Shown: positions 35,261 through 45,435, counted from the stretch's first letter. The stretch: DNA of 64,000 nucleotides from Chryseobacterium sp. 7 (GCF_003663845.1 NZ_RCCA01000001.1:2914001-2978000); one strand, 5' to 3'. The notes: generated from the letters alone by a model not told the origin. Numbers and translations are program-made.

Positions 35261-36319
35261 TTAATCATTACAGCTTTTTTGTACACATTTCCATTCGGTG
35301 CCATTATAAAGCTTTACGCATTTGTCCTGAATATCATAAAGAAGCATTCCTTCTTTTGGCTCTGCAATGGCATCTCCAAGCTGTGGTGTCTGACTTACAT
35401 GCTGAACCCTGGTAATGACAAAACCTTTATTTTTTGATTCCATAGCTAAGAATCCGTTAGGGATATTTTCCGGCCATGCATCACTTTTCTGCTGTACAGT
35501 AATTCCGAATTTGGTAAATCCGTCAGGAGTTCCGGAAAGTCCCGGTTTTGTACAGAATCCATCAATATCATCAATAATCACAGGAGCATTCCCACAGCTT
35601 GATTTATCTTCAGACAATCCATCGGGCCATAAGGCTGGACACATCGCTTTTGTTGCGTTGGGCCCGCAGAAGCTGGAATTTCCCATTCCTAAACCGGTTA
35701 CAGATCCCATAGCAATAGCAACAACCTGACTGTCATCACTAATGATGGAAGCTCCTCCCCCTCCACTTACATCTGCTTTTGCAATACAGTAAGCTTTTCC
35801 GGTAGGAATTCCGACATATTCAACAGATGGATAAGTGGTAGATTGTTGGGTAAATGTTCCACATATTTCTACAACACTGCTGGTTCCAAGTTCTATAACT
35901 GAAGTTGTTCCGGGATAAAAACCACCAAAGGTTGGATCTTCCTGAATAACAGATCCTACAAGGGATAAAAAGGACTTTGTTCCTAATGTAATTTTTGAAT
36001 TTTTCTGAGATCCGAAAGTTCCTACTTTCACGGTTCCTGTTGCCTTTACACTGGTTCCGTCACCAATCTCCAATACTCCATCAACCTGAATACTGCTAGA
36101 CTGCAGCTGCCCGGATTGAATAATAAGAGTTGCACCATTTGGGATACTGATATTGGTACTTACGCTAAGGGTTCCGTTAAGACAATAAGTATTTCCGCCT
36201 GTCATGGCCTGCCCCGTGTAAGGAATGCACTGAGCGTAGGCTAAAGCGCTAAAAGCAAGCATCAATAAAAAAATCATTTTTTTATTAATATTTAAAAAGA
36301 ATAGGTTATTCATATACAT
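35261..36319 (-). CDS. Secreted surface protein, larger member of cassette 1
   Basis: 352 aa. The signal peptide is 'MIFLLMLAFSALAYAQ', and the true start may be the internal Met at residue 15. A beta-helix-like repeat region follows ('LIIQSGQLQSSSIQVDGVLE', 'SKITLGTKSFLSLVGS'), like polymorphic or autotransporter-type beta-solenoids. The last about 80 residues ('KFGITVQQKSDAWPENIPNG', 'GFVITRVQHV', 'EGMLLYDIQDKCVKLYNGTE', then WKCVQKSCND) match the C-terminus of the 1859-aa protein at 46014. The gene is followed by a small partner as in that locus. Function is unknown. Confidence 0.75.
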   Translation of the reverse strand: MYMNNLFFLNINKKMIFLLMLAFSALAYAQCIPYTGQAMTGGNTYCLNGTLSVSTNISIPNGATLIIQSGQLQSSSIQVDGVLEIGDGTSVKATGTVKVGTFGSQKNSKITLGTKSFLSLVGSVIQEDPTFGGFYPGTTSVIELGTSSVVEICGTFTQQSTTYPSVEYVGIPTGKAYCIAKADVSGGGGASIISDDSQVVAIAMGSVTGLGMGNSSFCGPNATKAMCPALWPDGLSEDKSSCGNAPVIIDDIDGFCTKPGLSGTPDGFTKFGITVQQKSDAWPENIPNGFLAMESKNKGFVITRVQHVSQTPQLGDAIAEPKEGMLLYDIQDKCVKLYNGTEWKCVQKSCND

Positions 36320-36732
36320 TTATAATATTTTAACAAATTATCACCGTTTTAATGAAAAATATTTAAATTTTCAACATCATCGACCGACTATTCAACAATT
36401 AACATACCAAACAAGTGTTTAACTTTTTGTTAATTAAGAAATTCATACGAACACTATATACTTTTGGAAACCTTCAAAGAAGTCAATAAAATGCTACATT
36501 ACACTATCTTATATTCAACAGGAATCTCAAAAACCGAAAGACTATTTTTTACATAAAAATTATTATTCTTACCTAATTCTTATCATAGTTTAATAAAAAT
36601 TTGCGCTTTATTTTAACCAAAACAAATCTTAGCACACGTTGATTTTCTTTATTTTCCCACCGAATAAAACAATAGATAATCTGAATGGCATACCTCAGCT
36701 AAAATTCACATTAAAAACCGTAAATTTGCAGC
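36320..36732. other. Divergent intergenic region, surface cassette 1 / mnmE
   Basis: 413 bp, very AT-rich, no ORF. A TAAATTTG (TAnnTTTG) lies at 36721-36728, only 4 nt before the mnmE ATG, which would give a leaderless or very short-leader transcript. No matching -33 element was found, so this is weak. The rest shows nothing I can name. Confidence 0.45.
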
Positions 36733-38118
36733 ATGAATAACGATACGATATGTGCGCTGGCTACTGCCAATGGAATAGGTGCTTTAGGCATCATCCGGGT
36801 TTCTGGAAATGAAGCTTTATCTGTAGTTCAGAAAAGTTTTCCGGCGAAAAAACTGGAAAAACAGAAATCCCATACCATTCATTACGGTTATTTTATGGAT
36901 GAGGAAGAAGCTATTGATGAAGTAATGCTGTCAATTTTTCTGGCTCCGAAAAGTTTCACCACTGAAAACTCTGTGGAGATCGCTTTTCACGGCTCCCCGC
37001 ATATCGGAAAACGTATTCTTGAAACACTGATCAAAAATGGAGCGAGAATGGCTAAAGCGGGTGAATTTACACTCCGTGCTTTCATCAATGGAAGAATTGA
37101 CCTTTCCCAGGCAGAAGCGATTGCTGATGTGATTGCATCTGATAATGAAGCTTCAAGAAAAGTAGCCATTAATCAGCTGAAAGGAGGAATTACCAATGAA
37201 ATCTCCCTGTTAAGAACTGATCTTCTGAATTTTGTTTCTTTGATTGAGCTGGAACTGGATTTTGCAGAGGAAGATGTAGAGTTTGCAGACAGAAGTGCTT
37301 TAAATGGGTTATTGGATAAAATTGAATTAAAATTAAATTCTCTGATTGAAAGTTTCCAATACGGAAATGCCATTAAAAACGGAACTGCCGTTGCCATCAT
37401 CGGAAAACCGAATGCCGGAAAATCTACCCTCCTGAACTCTCTTTTAAAAGAAGAAAGAGCCATTGTAAGTAATATTGCAGGAACAACGAGAGATACCATT
37501 GAAGAGGTTCTTCACATTAAAGGACACGCTTTCCGACTGATTGACACGGCCGGACTTCGTGAAACGGTAGATGAAATTGAAGCAATCGGAGTAAAAAAAG
37601 CTAAAGAAAAGGTAGAAAATGCCAATATCCTTGTTTATCTGGCGGATGCTGCTACTAAAGATTTTTCAGAGGATATTGAAATGATTCGGTCCCTTTTGAG
37701 AGAAGATCTGAAACTGATTATCTGTGCAACAAAGATAGACGAAGTTATTCCAACCCAATACGAGGCTGTAGAAGACATTTTCAGAAATGCAATTTCTCAC
37801 GAGTTTGACTTCATTAAGATATCAGCTGTTGAAAATCAAAACATCCAGGACCTGAAAAATGAGCTTTCATCCTATGTGGAACATTTGAAATCTGAAGAAA
37901 ATAATGTTGTAATTACTAATCAACGCCACTTTGAAGCCTTAAGAAAGTCTATGGATGCTGTTCACAAGGTGAAAGAAGCTATTTCTTTTCAGATTTCTAC
38001 GGAATTGCTGGCTTATGAGCTGAGAAATGCACTGGAACATCTCGGAGAAATTTCCGGAGAGGTTACCAATGATGAAGTACTGGGGAATATTTTTTCTAAG
38101 TTTTGTATCGGAAAGTAG
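36733..38118 (+). CDS. mnmE: tRNA uridine-5-carboxymethylaminomethyl GTPase
   Basis: 461 aa, full length. The N-terminal folate-binding domain starts 'DTICALATANGIGALGIIRV'. The GTPase domain has G1 'IIGKPNAGKSTLLNSLL', G3 'LIDTAGLRETVDEIE' and G4 'ICATKIDE'. The protein ends with the invariant 'FSKFCIGK', whose Cys is catalytically important. With MnmG it installs the cmnm5 group on wobble U34 of several tRNAs. Its 3' end borders an integrase remnant. Confidence 0.96.
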   Translation: MNNDTICALATANGIGALGIIRVSGNEALSVVQKSFPAKKLEKQKSHTIHYGYFMDEEEAIDEVMLSIFLAPKSFTTENSVEIAFHGSPHIGKRILETLIKNGARMAKAGEFTLRAFINGRIDLSQAEAIADVIASDNEASRKVAINQLKGGITNEISLLRTDLLNFVSLIELELDFAEEDVEFADRSALNGLLDKIELKLNSLIESFQYGNAIKNGTAVAIIGKPNAGKSTLLNSLLKEERAIVSNIAGTTRDTIEEVLHIKGHAFRLIDTAGLRETVDEIEAIGVKKAKEKVENANILVYLADAATKDFSEDIEMIRSLLREDLKLIICATKIDEVIPTQYEAVEDIFRNAISHEFDFIKISAVENQNIQDLKNELSSYVEHLKSEENNVVITNQRHFEALRKSMDAVHKVKEAISFQISTELLAYELRNALEHLGEISGEVTNDEVLGNIFSKFCIGK

Positions 38119-38145
38119 AATATGTTCAGGGAAAGTTTTATTAAA

Positions 38146-38769
38146 AAAATACAACAAAAGCTAAAAGCACTTTCCTAAATTATTTTGCTGAAAAGATAAT
38201 GGAAAAGCAGGAAAAAGATACTTCAAATAATTATGGCAATTGGTTTTCAGCACTTCAGCATCTAAAAAAATCATTCCCAAAAACACTATTTTTGATGAAA
38301 TGGATGAAGATTTGATCAAAAAGTTCGGCACTATTTCAATAATGTGTCCCGGACAAAAAGTGACTTACCTTTTTCCCAAAACTCAAAATATTCATATTTC
38401 AGCAAATTTAAATCAGCTTTAAGAAACGCATTTGATGAGAAATATTGATCTATAAACTATGCTTCGAAAATCAAGTCTTTCGAGTAAGCCAAAAACTATA
38501 GAGAATATTTAACTTTTGAGGAGTTGCAATCTTTAGCGAAAGCAGACTGTAAATATAATGTTCTAAAAAGGACATTTCTATTTTCTTGCCTATCTGGTCT
38601 TCAATGGTCAGATATTAATACATTAGTTTGGAATGAAGTAAAAGATGAAGGTGAGATTTCGAAAATAAATTACCGTCAGGAAAAAACTGAGGGTGTAGAA
38701 TATCTTTATATTTCTGCTCAAGCGAGGGAATTATTAGGTATCAAAAACATTCAATTTTACAAGATTTAA
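38146..38769 (+). pseudogene. Tyrosine recombinase (Bacteroidetes integrase) remnant
   Basis: Several broken frames in a row reproduce integrase segments: 'STFLNYFAEKIMEKQEKDTS' and 'NNYGNWFSALQHLKKSF' (SAM-like core-binding domain), then 'NTIFDEMDEDLIKKF' in a second frame. After in-frame stops come 'SALRNAFDEKY', 'YREYLTFEELQSLAKADCKY' and 'LFSCLSGLQWSDINTLVWNE', which contains the first catalytic Arg region of the family (here Q-W replaces R-W). The C-terminal H-x-x-R...Y part is missing. It is dead, and lies 28 bp after mnmE. Confidence 0.8.
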
Positions 38770-38976
38770 AATGTCTGTCCTTTATCGGTTTTGTGTTTTT
38801 AACAATGTTTATTTCATGGAAAATTTCACCTATTATTGAATTATTCTTAAACAATTTGTTTAAATTAAATTTAAAAATAAAAAGTTTGGCTTTGTATTTG
38901 AATTTTTCAAATACACTTAAATTACATGTATTTTATAAAGTACATTTTAAGTTATAATAAAAAAGCCGTTAATGCT

Positions 38977-39774
38977 ATGAAGAAAAATATTGATCCTATT
39001 AATATTGAACAACTTTTTGATTTTTTTTCTAAAAAAGGAGATTTGGACAATAATTACTACGATTTTTTCGAAGATACAATAAACAGTGCAGAAAATTTTG
39101 CCATAGGTCCCTTCTTTTGGTTCATTACAAACAATATCAAAATGAGGACGGAGGTTGTAAGTCCAAACATAAAGCAATTTACTCCTTTTACCAAAAATGA
39201 CTGGATCAACTCTGATACCAATTTTTTCATGAGCCTTTTCCATCCGGATGACAGACCACAGATTATGGGAGCCTTCGTGTTTAGCGCAACAATGCGGTTA
39301 AATCTCTTAAGGTCAGGAAAAAAAGGTATTCGATTCAATTATTACGGCAGGATGCTTGATTCAAACGGTGCTTACCGTTGGATATTATTGCAATCTCCGC
39401 TACAGCGCATAAACGATAATTTTGAAATTCAGTCTTCCCTAGTCTTAGTATATGATCTCTCCCATTTTGTGATTCAAAGTCTGCCATTATTATCAGTTAT
39501 TGATATGTCTAATAAGGAGGTGCATTATTTCAGACATGTGAATCAGGATGTACACAAAGAAATAGATGTTGACATCCCTGCTATTACTGCTCGCGAAAAA
39601 GAGATACTAAAGCTGATGGCCCTGGGACTGAATACTCCGCAAATAGCAGAAAAGCTTTTTATATCCTATCATACGGTGGAAAATCACAAAAGCAATCTCA
39701 GAAAGAAAACCAATACTAAAACCTCTGCAGAGCTTATCGCTTTTACCATGAAGTACAGTCTGCTCATGGTATGA
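38977..39774 (+). CDS. PAS-LuxR type transcriptional regulator, paralogue 1
   Basis: 265 aa from the ATG at 38977; the frame is open from 38926, but the paralogue starts at the equivalent of this Met. The N-terminal domain ends in a PAS_3-like pattern ('LFHPDDRPQIMGAFVF', 'YYGRMLDSNGAYRWILLQSP'). The C-terminal LuxR helix-turn-helix reads 'ITAREKEILKLMALGLNTPQ' and 'IAEKLFISYHTVENHKSNLR'. The ligand is unknown. It lies 188 bp before a threonine aldolase gene. Paralogue 2 is on the other side of that gene. Confidence 0.85.
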   Translation: MKKNIDPINIEQLFDFFSKKGDLDNNYYDFFEDTINSAENFAIGPFFWFITNNIKMRTEVVSPNIKQFTPFTKNDWINSDTNFFMSLFHPDDRPQIMGAFVFSATMRLNLLRSGKKGIRFNYYGRMLDSNGAYRWILLQSPLQRINDNFEIQSSLVLVYDLSHFVIQSLPLLSVIDMSNKEVHYFRHVNQDVHKEIDVDIPAITAREKEILKLMALGLNTPQIAEKLFISYHTVENHKSNLRKKTNTKTSAELIAFTMKYSLLMV

Positions 39775-39962
39775 GATTAGCTGTGTCTCTTAAATTTCAT
39801 GTGTAAGGTATTGTCACTTTTAAAGTGGCTGGGTTCCCAGATCCTTATTCAAATCATATTTACAATAAACTTATTTAGAAAGTAAAAATGATTTATATCC
39901 ACTATAATTATATTGCTTCTATTTTTATAATTTACCCATGTAAAAAATTAATGTAATATTTA

Positions 39963-41009
39963 ATGAAACAAGGTAAAATAAAAAACAACATAATAGATCT
40001 TCGCAGCGACACCTTAACAACGCCTACTGAGGAGATGGTGCTGTTTATGAACAAGGCACCCTTAGGAGATGATGTATATAAAGAAGACCCCACGGTGGCA
40101 CTGTTGGAAAAAAAGGTAGCTGAGATGTTTGGAATGGAGGCTGCTCTGTTTTGTGTAAGTGGTACAATGTCAAATCAGCTGGCCATAAAAGCCCACACTA
40201 GTCCAGGAGACGAGGTGATATGTGACCGTTCTTCGCATATTTATTTATATGAAGGCGGAGGCATTGCCGTCAATGCATTATGTTCGGTCAAGCTCATCGA
40301 TGGGGATTCTGGACGTATTGCTCCACATCAAGTGAAAGAATCAATTAATAACCCGTCTGATGTACACCAACCGATCAGCCGATTGGTGTCATTGGAAAAC
40401 ACAACCAATAGAGGAGGTGGTGCTTTTTATGATTTCGAAGATATACGGAAAATAAAAAAGGTCTGTGAAGAAAATGGGCTGATACTGCACCTGGATGGTG
40501 CTAGGCTCTTCAATGCCATATCAGAAACACCACAGTCTCCCAAGGATTATGGAGAGGTTTTCGACAGCATTTCAATTTGTCTGTCAAAGGGGCTGGGCTC
40601 ACCTATTGGGTCAGTGATCATTGGCAAAAGATCATTTATTGATAAGACCCGTCGTTTCAGAAAATTGATGGGCGGGGGATGGCGGCAAGCAGGATCGCTT
40701 GCGGCAGCTGGGATCTATGCTCTCGATCATCATATCCCTTTATTGAAAGAAGATCACCGGCGGGCAAAACAGATTGGTGAAATATTAAAAAAAAGCGGAT
40801 ATGCCGAAGAAGTAATGCCCATTTCTACCAATATTATCATGATAACCCCAAGGAACTGTAATGCTATAGATTTTGTGGCAAAAATGAAAGATAAGAATAT
40901 ACTGTGCACTGCATTTGGAGATCGGTTGGTACGATTTGTCACCTACCTACAAATAACAGATTCTGATATAGAGGAGTTTAAGAGAAGAATGGTAGGGTGT
41001 TCTTCTTAA
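39963..41009 (+). CDS. Low-specificity L-threonine aldolase-like PLP enzyme
   Basis: 348 aa of the beta-eliminating lyase / threonine aldolase family. It begins '[20 protein letters not shown]' and continues '[20 protein letters not shown]', '[20 protein letters not shown]' and '[10 protein letters not shown]' (PLP-binding Asp). The Schiff-base Lys lies in '[20 protein letters not shown]'. The reaction would be threonine or allo-threonine to glycine and acetaldehyde. The LtaE group has this size. It is flanked by two PAS-LuxR paralogues, which is not the usual context for a housekeeping aldolase. Confidence 0.9.
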   Translation: MKQGKIKNNIIDLRSDTLTTPTEEMVLFMNKAPLGDDVYKEDPTVALLEKKVAEMFGMEAALFCVSGTMSNQLAIKAHTSPGDEVICDRSSHIYLYEGGGIAVNALCSVKLIDGDSGRIAPHQVKESINNPSDVHQPISRLVSLENTTNRGGGAFYDFEDIRKIKKVCEENGLILHLDGARLFNAISETPQSPKDYGEVFDSISICLSKGLGSPIGSVIIGKRSFIDKTRRFRKLMGGGWRQAGSLAAAGIYALDHHIPLLKEDHRRAKQIGEILKKSGYAEEVMPISTNIIMITPRNCNAIDFVAKMKDKNILCTAFGDRLVRFVTYLQITDSDIEEFKRRMVGCSS

Positions 41010-41827
41010 TAAAAGCTGTTTACACTTTATAGAGGAAGCTAAATAATACAGGCTTATCTATGTGATATGTAACGTTTCAAATATAACCAATTACACTCTG
41101 AACATATCTAACTAAGCATTAGCTTTCTCTATTTACTATATTATTTTTTTATCTAAACAATATCTTTTCCCATATTACTATGGTGAAGATTTGCATTATC
41201 TCTTTTCCTCTAAAAAATCTCTCCATTTTTATAATTAAATCCAGGATCTGTGTTATAAATGATCTTTATAATCTAGTCTACTTTCCCGAATAGTAGCTAA
41301 AATTATTTATCCCTGAATATCACATAGAAAAAATAGTATTGGTTGAGAAATTATTTATTCCCTTATAGTCTGCAAATCATACTGTCTTATTCTTAGATGA
41401 AGGGTCTTTCTATGATTTTATAAGTAATAATGTACTAAGCTGATCATTAAAAAGCTTGGGTGATATATTGGTTTCTGTTTTTCTTTCTATGACTTCATTA
41501 GTTGTTAATAGTAAGATTTTGATGTCTAGATGACAATTCAGTCAAAAATTTATTAGATATCAATATTTTCTATATATCAAAAAAAGTTTATCAGCTGTAA
41601 TTTCTCCATCATTAATATCCATTTTTTTTCAGTTGAGTTTCTTTATTACAAAAATTATTAGAACAACTGGTTAAAATAAATAATGGAAATCTATCATTTT
41701 ATATTTCTATGGCATTAGCTTACTTTGTCTTGTTGATGGTTGGAAATATCAGTCCTTTTTTTATTACCAATTTTTTGCTGTAGTTCGTGGACTGGTCTGC
41801 TGAACAAATGAAAGACACAAATAAACA
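41010..41827. other. Long AT-rich gap between aldolase and LuxR paralogue 2
   Basis: 818 bp without a supported gene, RNA or repeat on either strand. Stops are frequent in all frames. It may be decayed coding sequence in the eroded island, but I could not recognise any protein segment. Confidence 0.5.
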
Positions 41828-42628
41828 ATGGAGAAATTAAATTATATTGATAGTGATGCTTTTATTCGTTTTTTTAAAATAGAAGAAGAGGGACACGGCA
41901 TAGATTATTACAAGATTTTTGCTAAGGAAATAGATAGGATAAAGGACTTTGCAATTGCACCGTATTTCTGGCACATATCTAATAATTACAACTTAAACCT
42001 GGAGCGGGTGAGTGATAATATTGATGAGTTTACACCCTATACCAAACAAGACTGGCTCAAGCAGGACTTTGATTTTTTTAGTGAACTTTATTATCGTGAT
42101 GACAGAGTCTTTTTAAGGTCGGCCATTCACTTTATAGCAACTACCTACCTTAGTATGGATGTAGTATACAGAGAGGGTATTAGATTTAGTATTCAGGTCC
42201 GTATGCTCAATAAGGCCGGAACTTATCGCTGGGTGCTGATGCAGTTCGCACAGCCGGTTATCAACGGAAATCAGCAAATTGAAAGTGCCCTTACAATATT
42301 TTATGATCTTAATGGAATGCAAATTAGAGATACCCCACTGCTCTCAATGATGGATCATAATATCAACAAAGTCACCCATTATATCTATACAGAGCAGCAA
42401 ATCCAACCTGTGCAGATCAGTCCACTGATCCTTACCAAAAGAGAGAAAGAAATAATGACCTTGATATTTAAGGGTTACAATACACCGCAAATCGCAAAGG
42501 CATTATTCATTTCTTACCATACCGTAGAGAATCATAAGCGTAATCTGAGACAAAAGACCAATACCAAAACTACCGGGGAGTTGGTAGCATTTACTATGAC
42601 ACACCTTGGCGGAGACCTGAAGGGTTAA
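41828..42628 (+). CDS. PAS-LuxR type transcriptional regulator, paralogue 2
   Basis: 266 aa, clearly paralogous to the protein at 38977 along the whole length. Shared segments include 'FTPYTKQDWLKQDFDFFSEL' against FTPFTKNDWINSDTNFFMSL, and the same PAS_3-like arrangement ('RMLNKAGTYRWVLMQFAQP'). The HTH is 'LTKREKEIMTLIFKGYNTPQ' plus 'IAKALFISYHTVENHKRNLR'. It has its own terminator. Confidence 0.87.
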   Translation: MEKLNYIDSDAFIRFFKIEEEGHGIDYYKIFAKEIDRIKDFAIAPYFWHISNNYNLNLERVSDNIDEFTPYTKQDWLKQDFDFFSELYYRDDRVFLRSAIHFIATTYLSMDVVYREGIRFSIQVRMLNKAGTYRWVLMQFAQPVINGNQQIESALTIFYDLNGMQIRDTPLLSMMDHNINKVTHYIYTEQQIQPVQISPLILTKREKEIMTLIFKGYNTPQIAKALFISYHTVENHKRNLRQKTNTKTTGELVAFTMTHLGGDLKG

Positions 42629-42711
42629 TCGTTGTGCGATTTTAATTTTGATATTCCCGAACTTTACAAGTAATAACAACCAACTAATTATCATATGCCA
42701 GAAAAGGCCGT

Positions 42712-42745
42712 CCCATAATTGTGGAACGGCCTTTTATATGTTGGA
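42712..42745 (+). terminator. Intrinsic terminator of LuxR paralogue 2
   Basis: AAAAGGCCGTCCCA and TGTGGAACGGCCTTTT arms form a 14-bp stem with one mismatch, followed by T residues. Confidence 0.85.
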
Positions 42746-43104
42746 TTTATAACTCATATTTGTAGTGTTTTACAAATAGATTAGCAGGAGTGGGTCTTTA
42801 TTTTTCATGCTTTAAGAAGCCATATAAATCCTGTGCCTATAATATCTAAACTTGTGATAAAAGAGCGATATATTGTTTAATATTTTTCAAATAAAAGTCA
42901 AAGTTCGTCTATTGATAGAGGTATTCATTTTCAATCGATTTGAAAATAGCAGGTATCAATTATTTAAAGTTTTAAAAAGAATAATCGACAGTATGCTAAC
43001 GATAAAATTTTTGACCTGATTTATAAAAAACACAGCAACATCAACAATTAGTCAGTGATAATTATTTTGTGCATTTACTAAGAAATTGTCAGGATGAATT
43101 TTAG
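42746..43104. other. Intergenic region between two convergent terminators
   Basis: About 360 bp of AT-rich sequence between the LuxR terminator and that of the surface gene. No gene or repeat was recognised. Confidence 0.5.
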
Positions 43105-43141
43105 CAAAAAACACCAAAGATTAATCTCTGGTGTTTTTTTT
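43105..43141. terminator. Terminator-like hairpin, bidirectional
   Basis: AAAAAACACCA and TGGTGTTTTTT flank the inner self-complementary AGATTAATCT. Long A and T runs on both sides fit termination of the minus-strand surface gene, 130 bp after its stop. Confidence 0.75.
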
Positions 43142-43270
43142 AAATGCAGATATAGCTCTGTAAACATTTTAATTTACTATTCTAAGTTTTTACTATAGCT
43201 TATTAGTGTACCTCCATAAATTTATCATGATTTTAAAATAAATGTATATAAATTTATAAGTAAAAAAATT

Positions 43271-44278
43271 CTAAAACTTTTCCATTACCAAGTTATATAA
43301 CCTTTCTTGGCCGGCAATATCAGAATTTTTGGTAACATAGCATGTCACTCTGTATAGATCAAGGGAGCCTGGAATAGAAAATGTCAGGATATTTTTCTCA
43401 TCTATATTCAAAGTTCCATTTCCCACAACTTGCCAATTATTGTAGTTTGCTGGTGTAAAGTTTAGTGTTGCTACTGATCCCTGAGTTCCACCAGAATTGT
43501 ATGTTTCATCATCTAATACAACTACAGAAATATTTGATGCGGGCGGGGAAATCAATCGTAATTGCGGATAATTATACTGTGTATTGTTACCATTAAGAGG
43601 AAAAATCCTTACCTCTACAGCTCCTGCTGTTATGGTTTTAGTGCCATCAGCCATGGTAGCAAAATACTGGTTTTTAAGAATTGTTGAGCCTGTGGTATTA
43701 GTATCACCAACAGTCTGTGGGGTCAGGGTAGTTCTATGCAGTACACCATTTGAATCCGCAGATAAAATGTATTCTGTATTTTGCCCGGTGATCATTGTTC
43801 GAACTCTTAAATCTCCATTGATGTCAGTTTTATTAGTCGGTGAATCAATTCCAATACCTACATTACCTGTATCCAGTATCACCATTTCTGTTCCTAGAGG
43901 TCTTGCTGTAGATCCGTCAGATTGAGAATTTAATTTAACTCTTGTGTTTACAGCATCATTAATCCAGGCATCATTGGTGGTATCTTCTGCTTTAGCATTC
44001 CCAAAACCAACCCATGCAGCGCCATTCCAATAATAGAATCCTTTCTTGAAAATTCCACTATCTGCTATGAGATAAACCAATTGTCCATTTATAGAACCAC
44101 TAGCCGATAAATCATTCACCCTTGGAACAAGTACTCCGTCTTTAGAAGTCACCGCTCCCAAATGATTTTTAGCCCTAACATCTAATGTTGCTTCAGGTGA
44201 TGGTGTATTAATCCCAACTTGGGATAATAGCATATTGCCAACAAAAAGCAATATAATGTTTAATTTTAACTTTTTCAT
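43271..44278 (-). CDS. Secreted surface/fibre-like protein
   Basis: 335 aa with signal peptide ('LNIILLFVGNMLLSQVGINT'). The mature N-terminus has the module 'KDGVLVPRVNDLSASGSING' followed by 'KKGFYYWNGAAWVG', seen in many Bacteroidota surface proteins and phage-tail-like proteins. 'NVGIGIDSPTNKTDINGDLR' is a tail-fibre/chaperone-like repeat. The C-terminal about 110 residues are beta-rich with no known sorting domain. A decayed copy of its 5' end lies upstream. Function is unknown. Confidence 0.78.
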   Translation of the reverse strand: MKKLKLNIILLFVGNMLLSQVGINTPSPEATLDVRAKNHLGAVTSKDGVLVPRVNDLSASGSINGQLVYLIADSGIFKKGFYYWNGAAWVGFGNAKAEDTTNDAWINDAVNTRVKLNSQSDGSTARPLGTEMVILDTGNVGIGIDSPTNKTDINGDLRVRTMITGQNTEYILSADSNGVLHRTTLTPQTVGDTNTTGSTILKNQYFATMADGTKTITAGAVEVRIFPLNGNNTQYNYPQLRLISPPASNISVVVLDDETYNSGGTQGSVATLNFTPANYNNWQVVGNGTLNIDEKNILTFSIPGSLDLYRVTCYVTKNSDIAGQERLYNLVMEKF

Positions 44279-44370
44279 CCTTGAATATATATGTTTATAA
44301 AATTTTTTAATTGTAATTGATCACTATATAATATACAGTAATTAATTGCACACGTAAAGAAACAGTAGTT

Positions 44371-44532
44371 GATAAATTATTTATCCTTGGAACAAGTACT
44401 TGATTTTTAGAATTTGCAGTACCCAATTAATTTTTAGCCTAGGTATCTAAATTTGATTATATAAATTCTTAATTAGAAGAATATTACATTGCCAACAAAA
44501 AGAGATACAGTTCTTAAGTTACATTTTTAATC
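44371..44532 (-). pseudogene. Decayed duplicate of the 5' end of the adjacent surface gene
   Basis: On the plus strand, CCTTGGAACAAGTACT, GATTTTTAG, ATTTTTAGCC and CATTGCCAACAAAAAG occur in the same order and spacing as in the N-terminal coding part of the 43271 gene (44090-44278). The reading frame and the start codon are destroyed. It is the remnant of a tandem duplication. Confidence 0.75.
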
Positions 44533-44577
44533 ACCTATGTGTTTCATAATACTTTTCACAAAACTATTGATATTCAG

Positions 44578-44617
44578 TCACCTAAGAAATAGTAGATATC
44601 TGCTATTTCTTAGGTGA
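44578..44617. repeat. Near-perfect 40-bp palindrome
   Basis: TCACCTAAGAAATAG at the left and CTATTTCTTAGGTGA at the right are exact inverted repeats of 15 bp. The centre AGATATCT is itself palindromic, with a single T/G mismatch pair on its flanks. No U-run follows, so it is not a standard terminator. Confidence 0.8.
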
Positions 44618-44736
44618 TTATGAGAAAATAGCATACTATTTATTACACTAATAATCAGTGTTACTGTAGAATAAAATAAATTAAAATAAAAATAAATATG
44701 AAAATATCATATGAAAATTAAAAATTAGCATAAAAT

Positions 44737-44910
44737 ATGAAATTTTCTCTATATCTCGAGAATAAAAAAGTTGAAAGAAATAAGTCAATCGAAATTCCGG
44801 TAAAGACTGTTAAATCAATATTATCCTATCTAAAAGAATTTGAGAATAAAAATGAATTCACAGATAAAAATGTCAATCTTATCTACCCTATAGTAATGGT
44901 TAAAGTTTAG
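44737..44910 (+). CDS. Small hypothetical ORF, 57 aa
   Basis: ATG to TAG, 57 codons, lysine-rich ('FSLYLENKKVERNKSIEIPV', ending 'LIYPIVMVKV'). I do not recognise it. It lies in a degenerate region upstream of another broken frame, so it may be a fragment of a larger dead gene. Confidence 0.3.
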   Translation: MKFSLYLENKKVERNKSIEIPVKTVKSILSYLKEFENKNEFTDKNVNLIYPIVMVKV

Positions 44911-44968
44911 GTGTTGATGATAGAGCGATAAAAGAATATATCAAAATTACAACTTCCGAAATTATAAA

Positions 44969-45325
44969 ATGAAGAAAATAGGTTTCATTATTGTAAGCAA
45001 TTCGTTTAAAGCAAATTTTGATAGTTTCATCAATGAGATCTCTTGGAATACAGATAAAAAATGTTTCAATTTATTAAGCTCAGAAGCGTTATTATATTTT
45101 TTAGCTTACAAAACAAAAGATCATATATAACCTTCAACAATTATAGAAACCTTAATTAGTCTAGGTAATCCAATTGAGGCTAAAGATATTATTCAAGAGA
45201 TAGTACTACTTATGTACCCTTCTATCTTAAAAATATGTACAAAAGTACCTCTCAAAAATTACACGATGAAAAAAAAGCTTATAACAAAAAAAGCTAAAAG
45301 ATGGACTAATAAGTCTTTATCTTGA
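44969..45325 (+). pseudogene. Degenerate ORF with in-frame stop
   Basis: The frame reads 'MKKIGFIIVSNSFKANFDSF', continues to a TAA at 45128-45130, and then stays open with protein-like sequence ('TLISLGNPIEAKDIIQEIVL') to 45325. A 118-codon span with one internal stop suggests a decayed gene. The family is not recognised. Confidence 0.4.
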
Positions 45326-45435
45326 ATTCTACAAAGGTTCATCAACAAATTCAAATAGCATATCTTCGAGATTTTGAGTACTTGAAGATATAAAGGAGAT
45401 TCTCATAGAAACAACAGCACAAATTGTTAAATTTA

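Noticed and set aside
35415..35729. Antisense ORFs in the surface genes (for example 35415-35729, 49258-49446)
   Set aside because: These frames stay open because of the composition of the Ser/Thr/Gly-rich coding strand. None has a family-like pattern.
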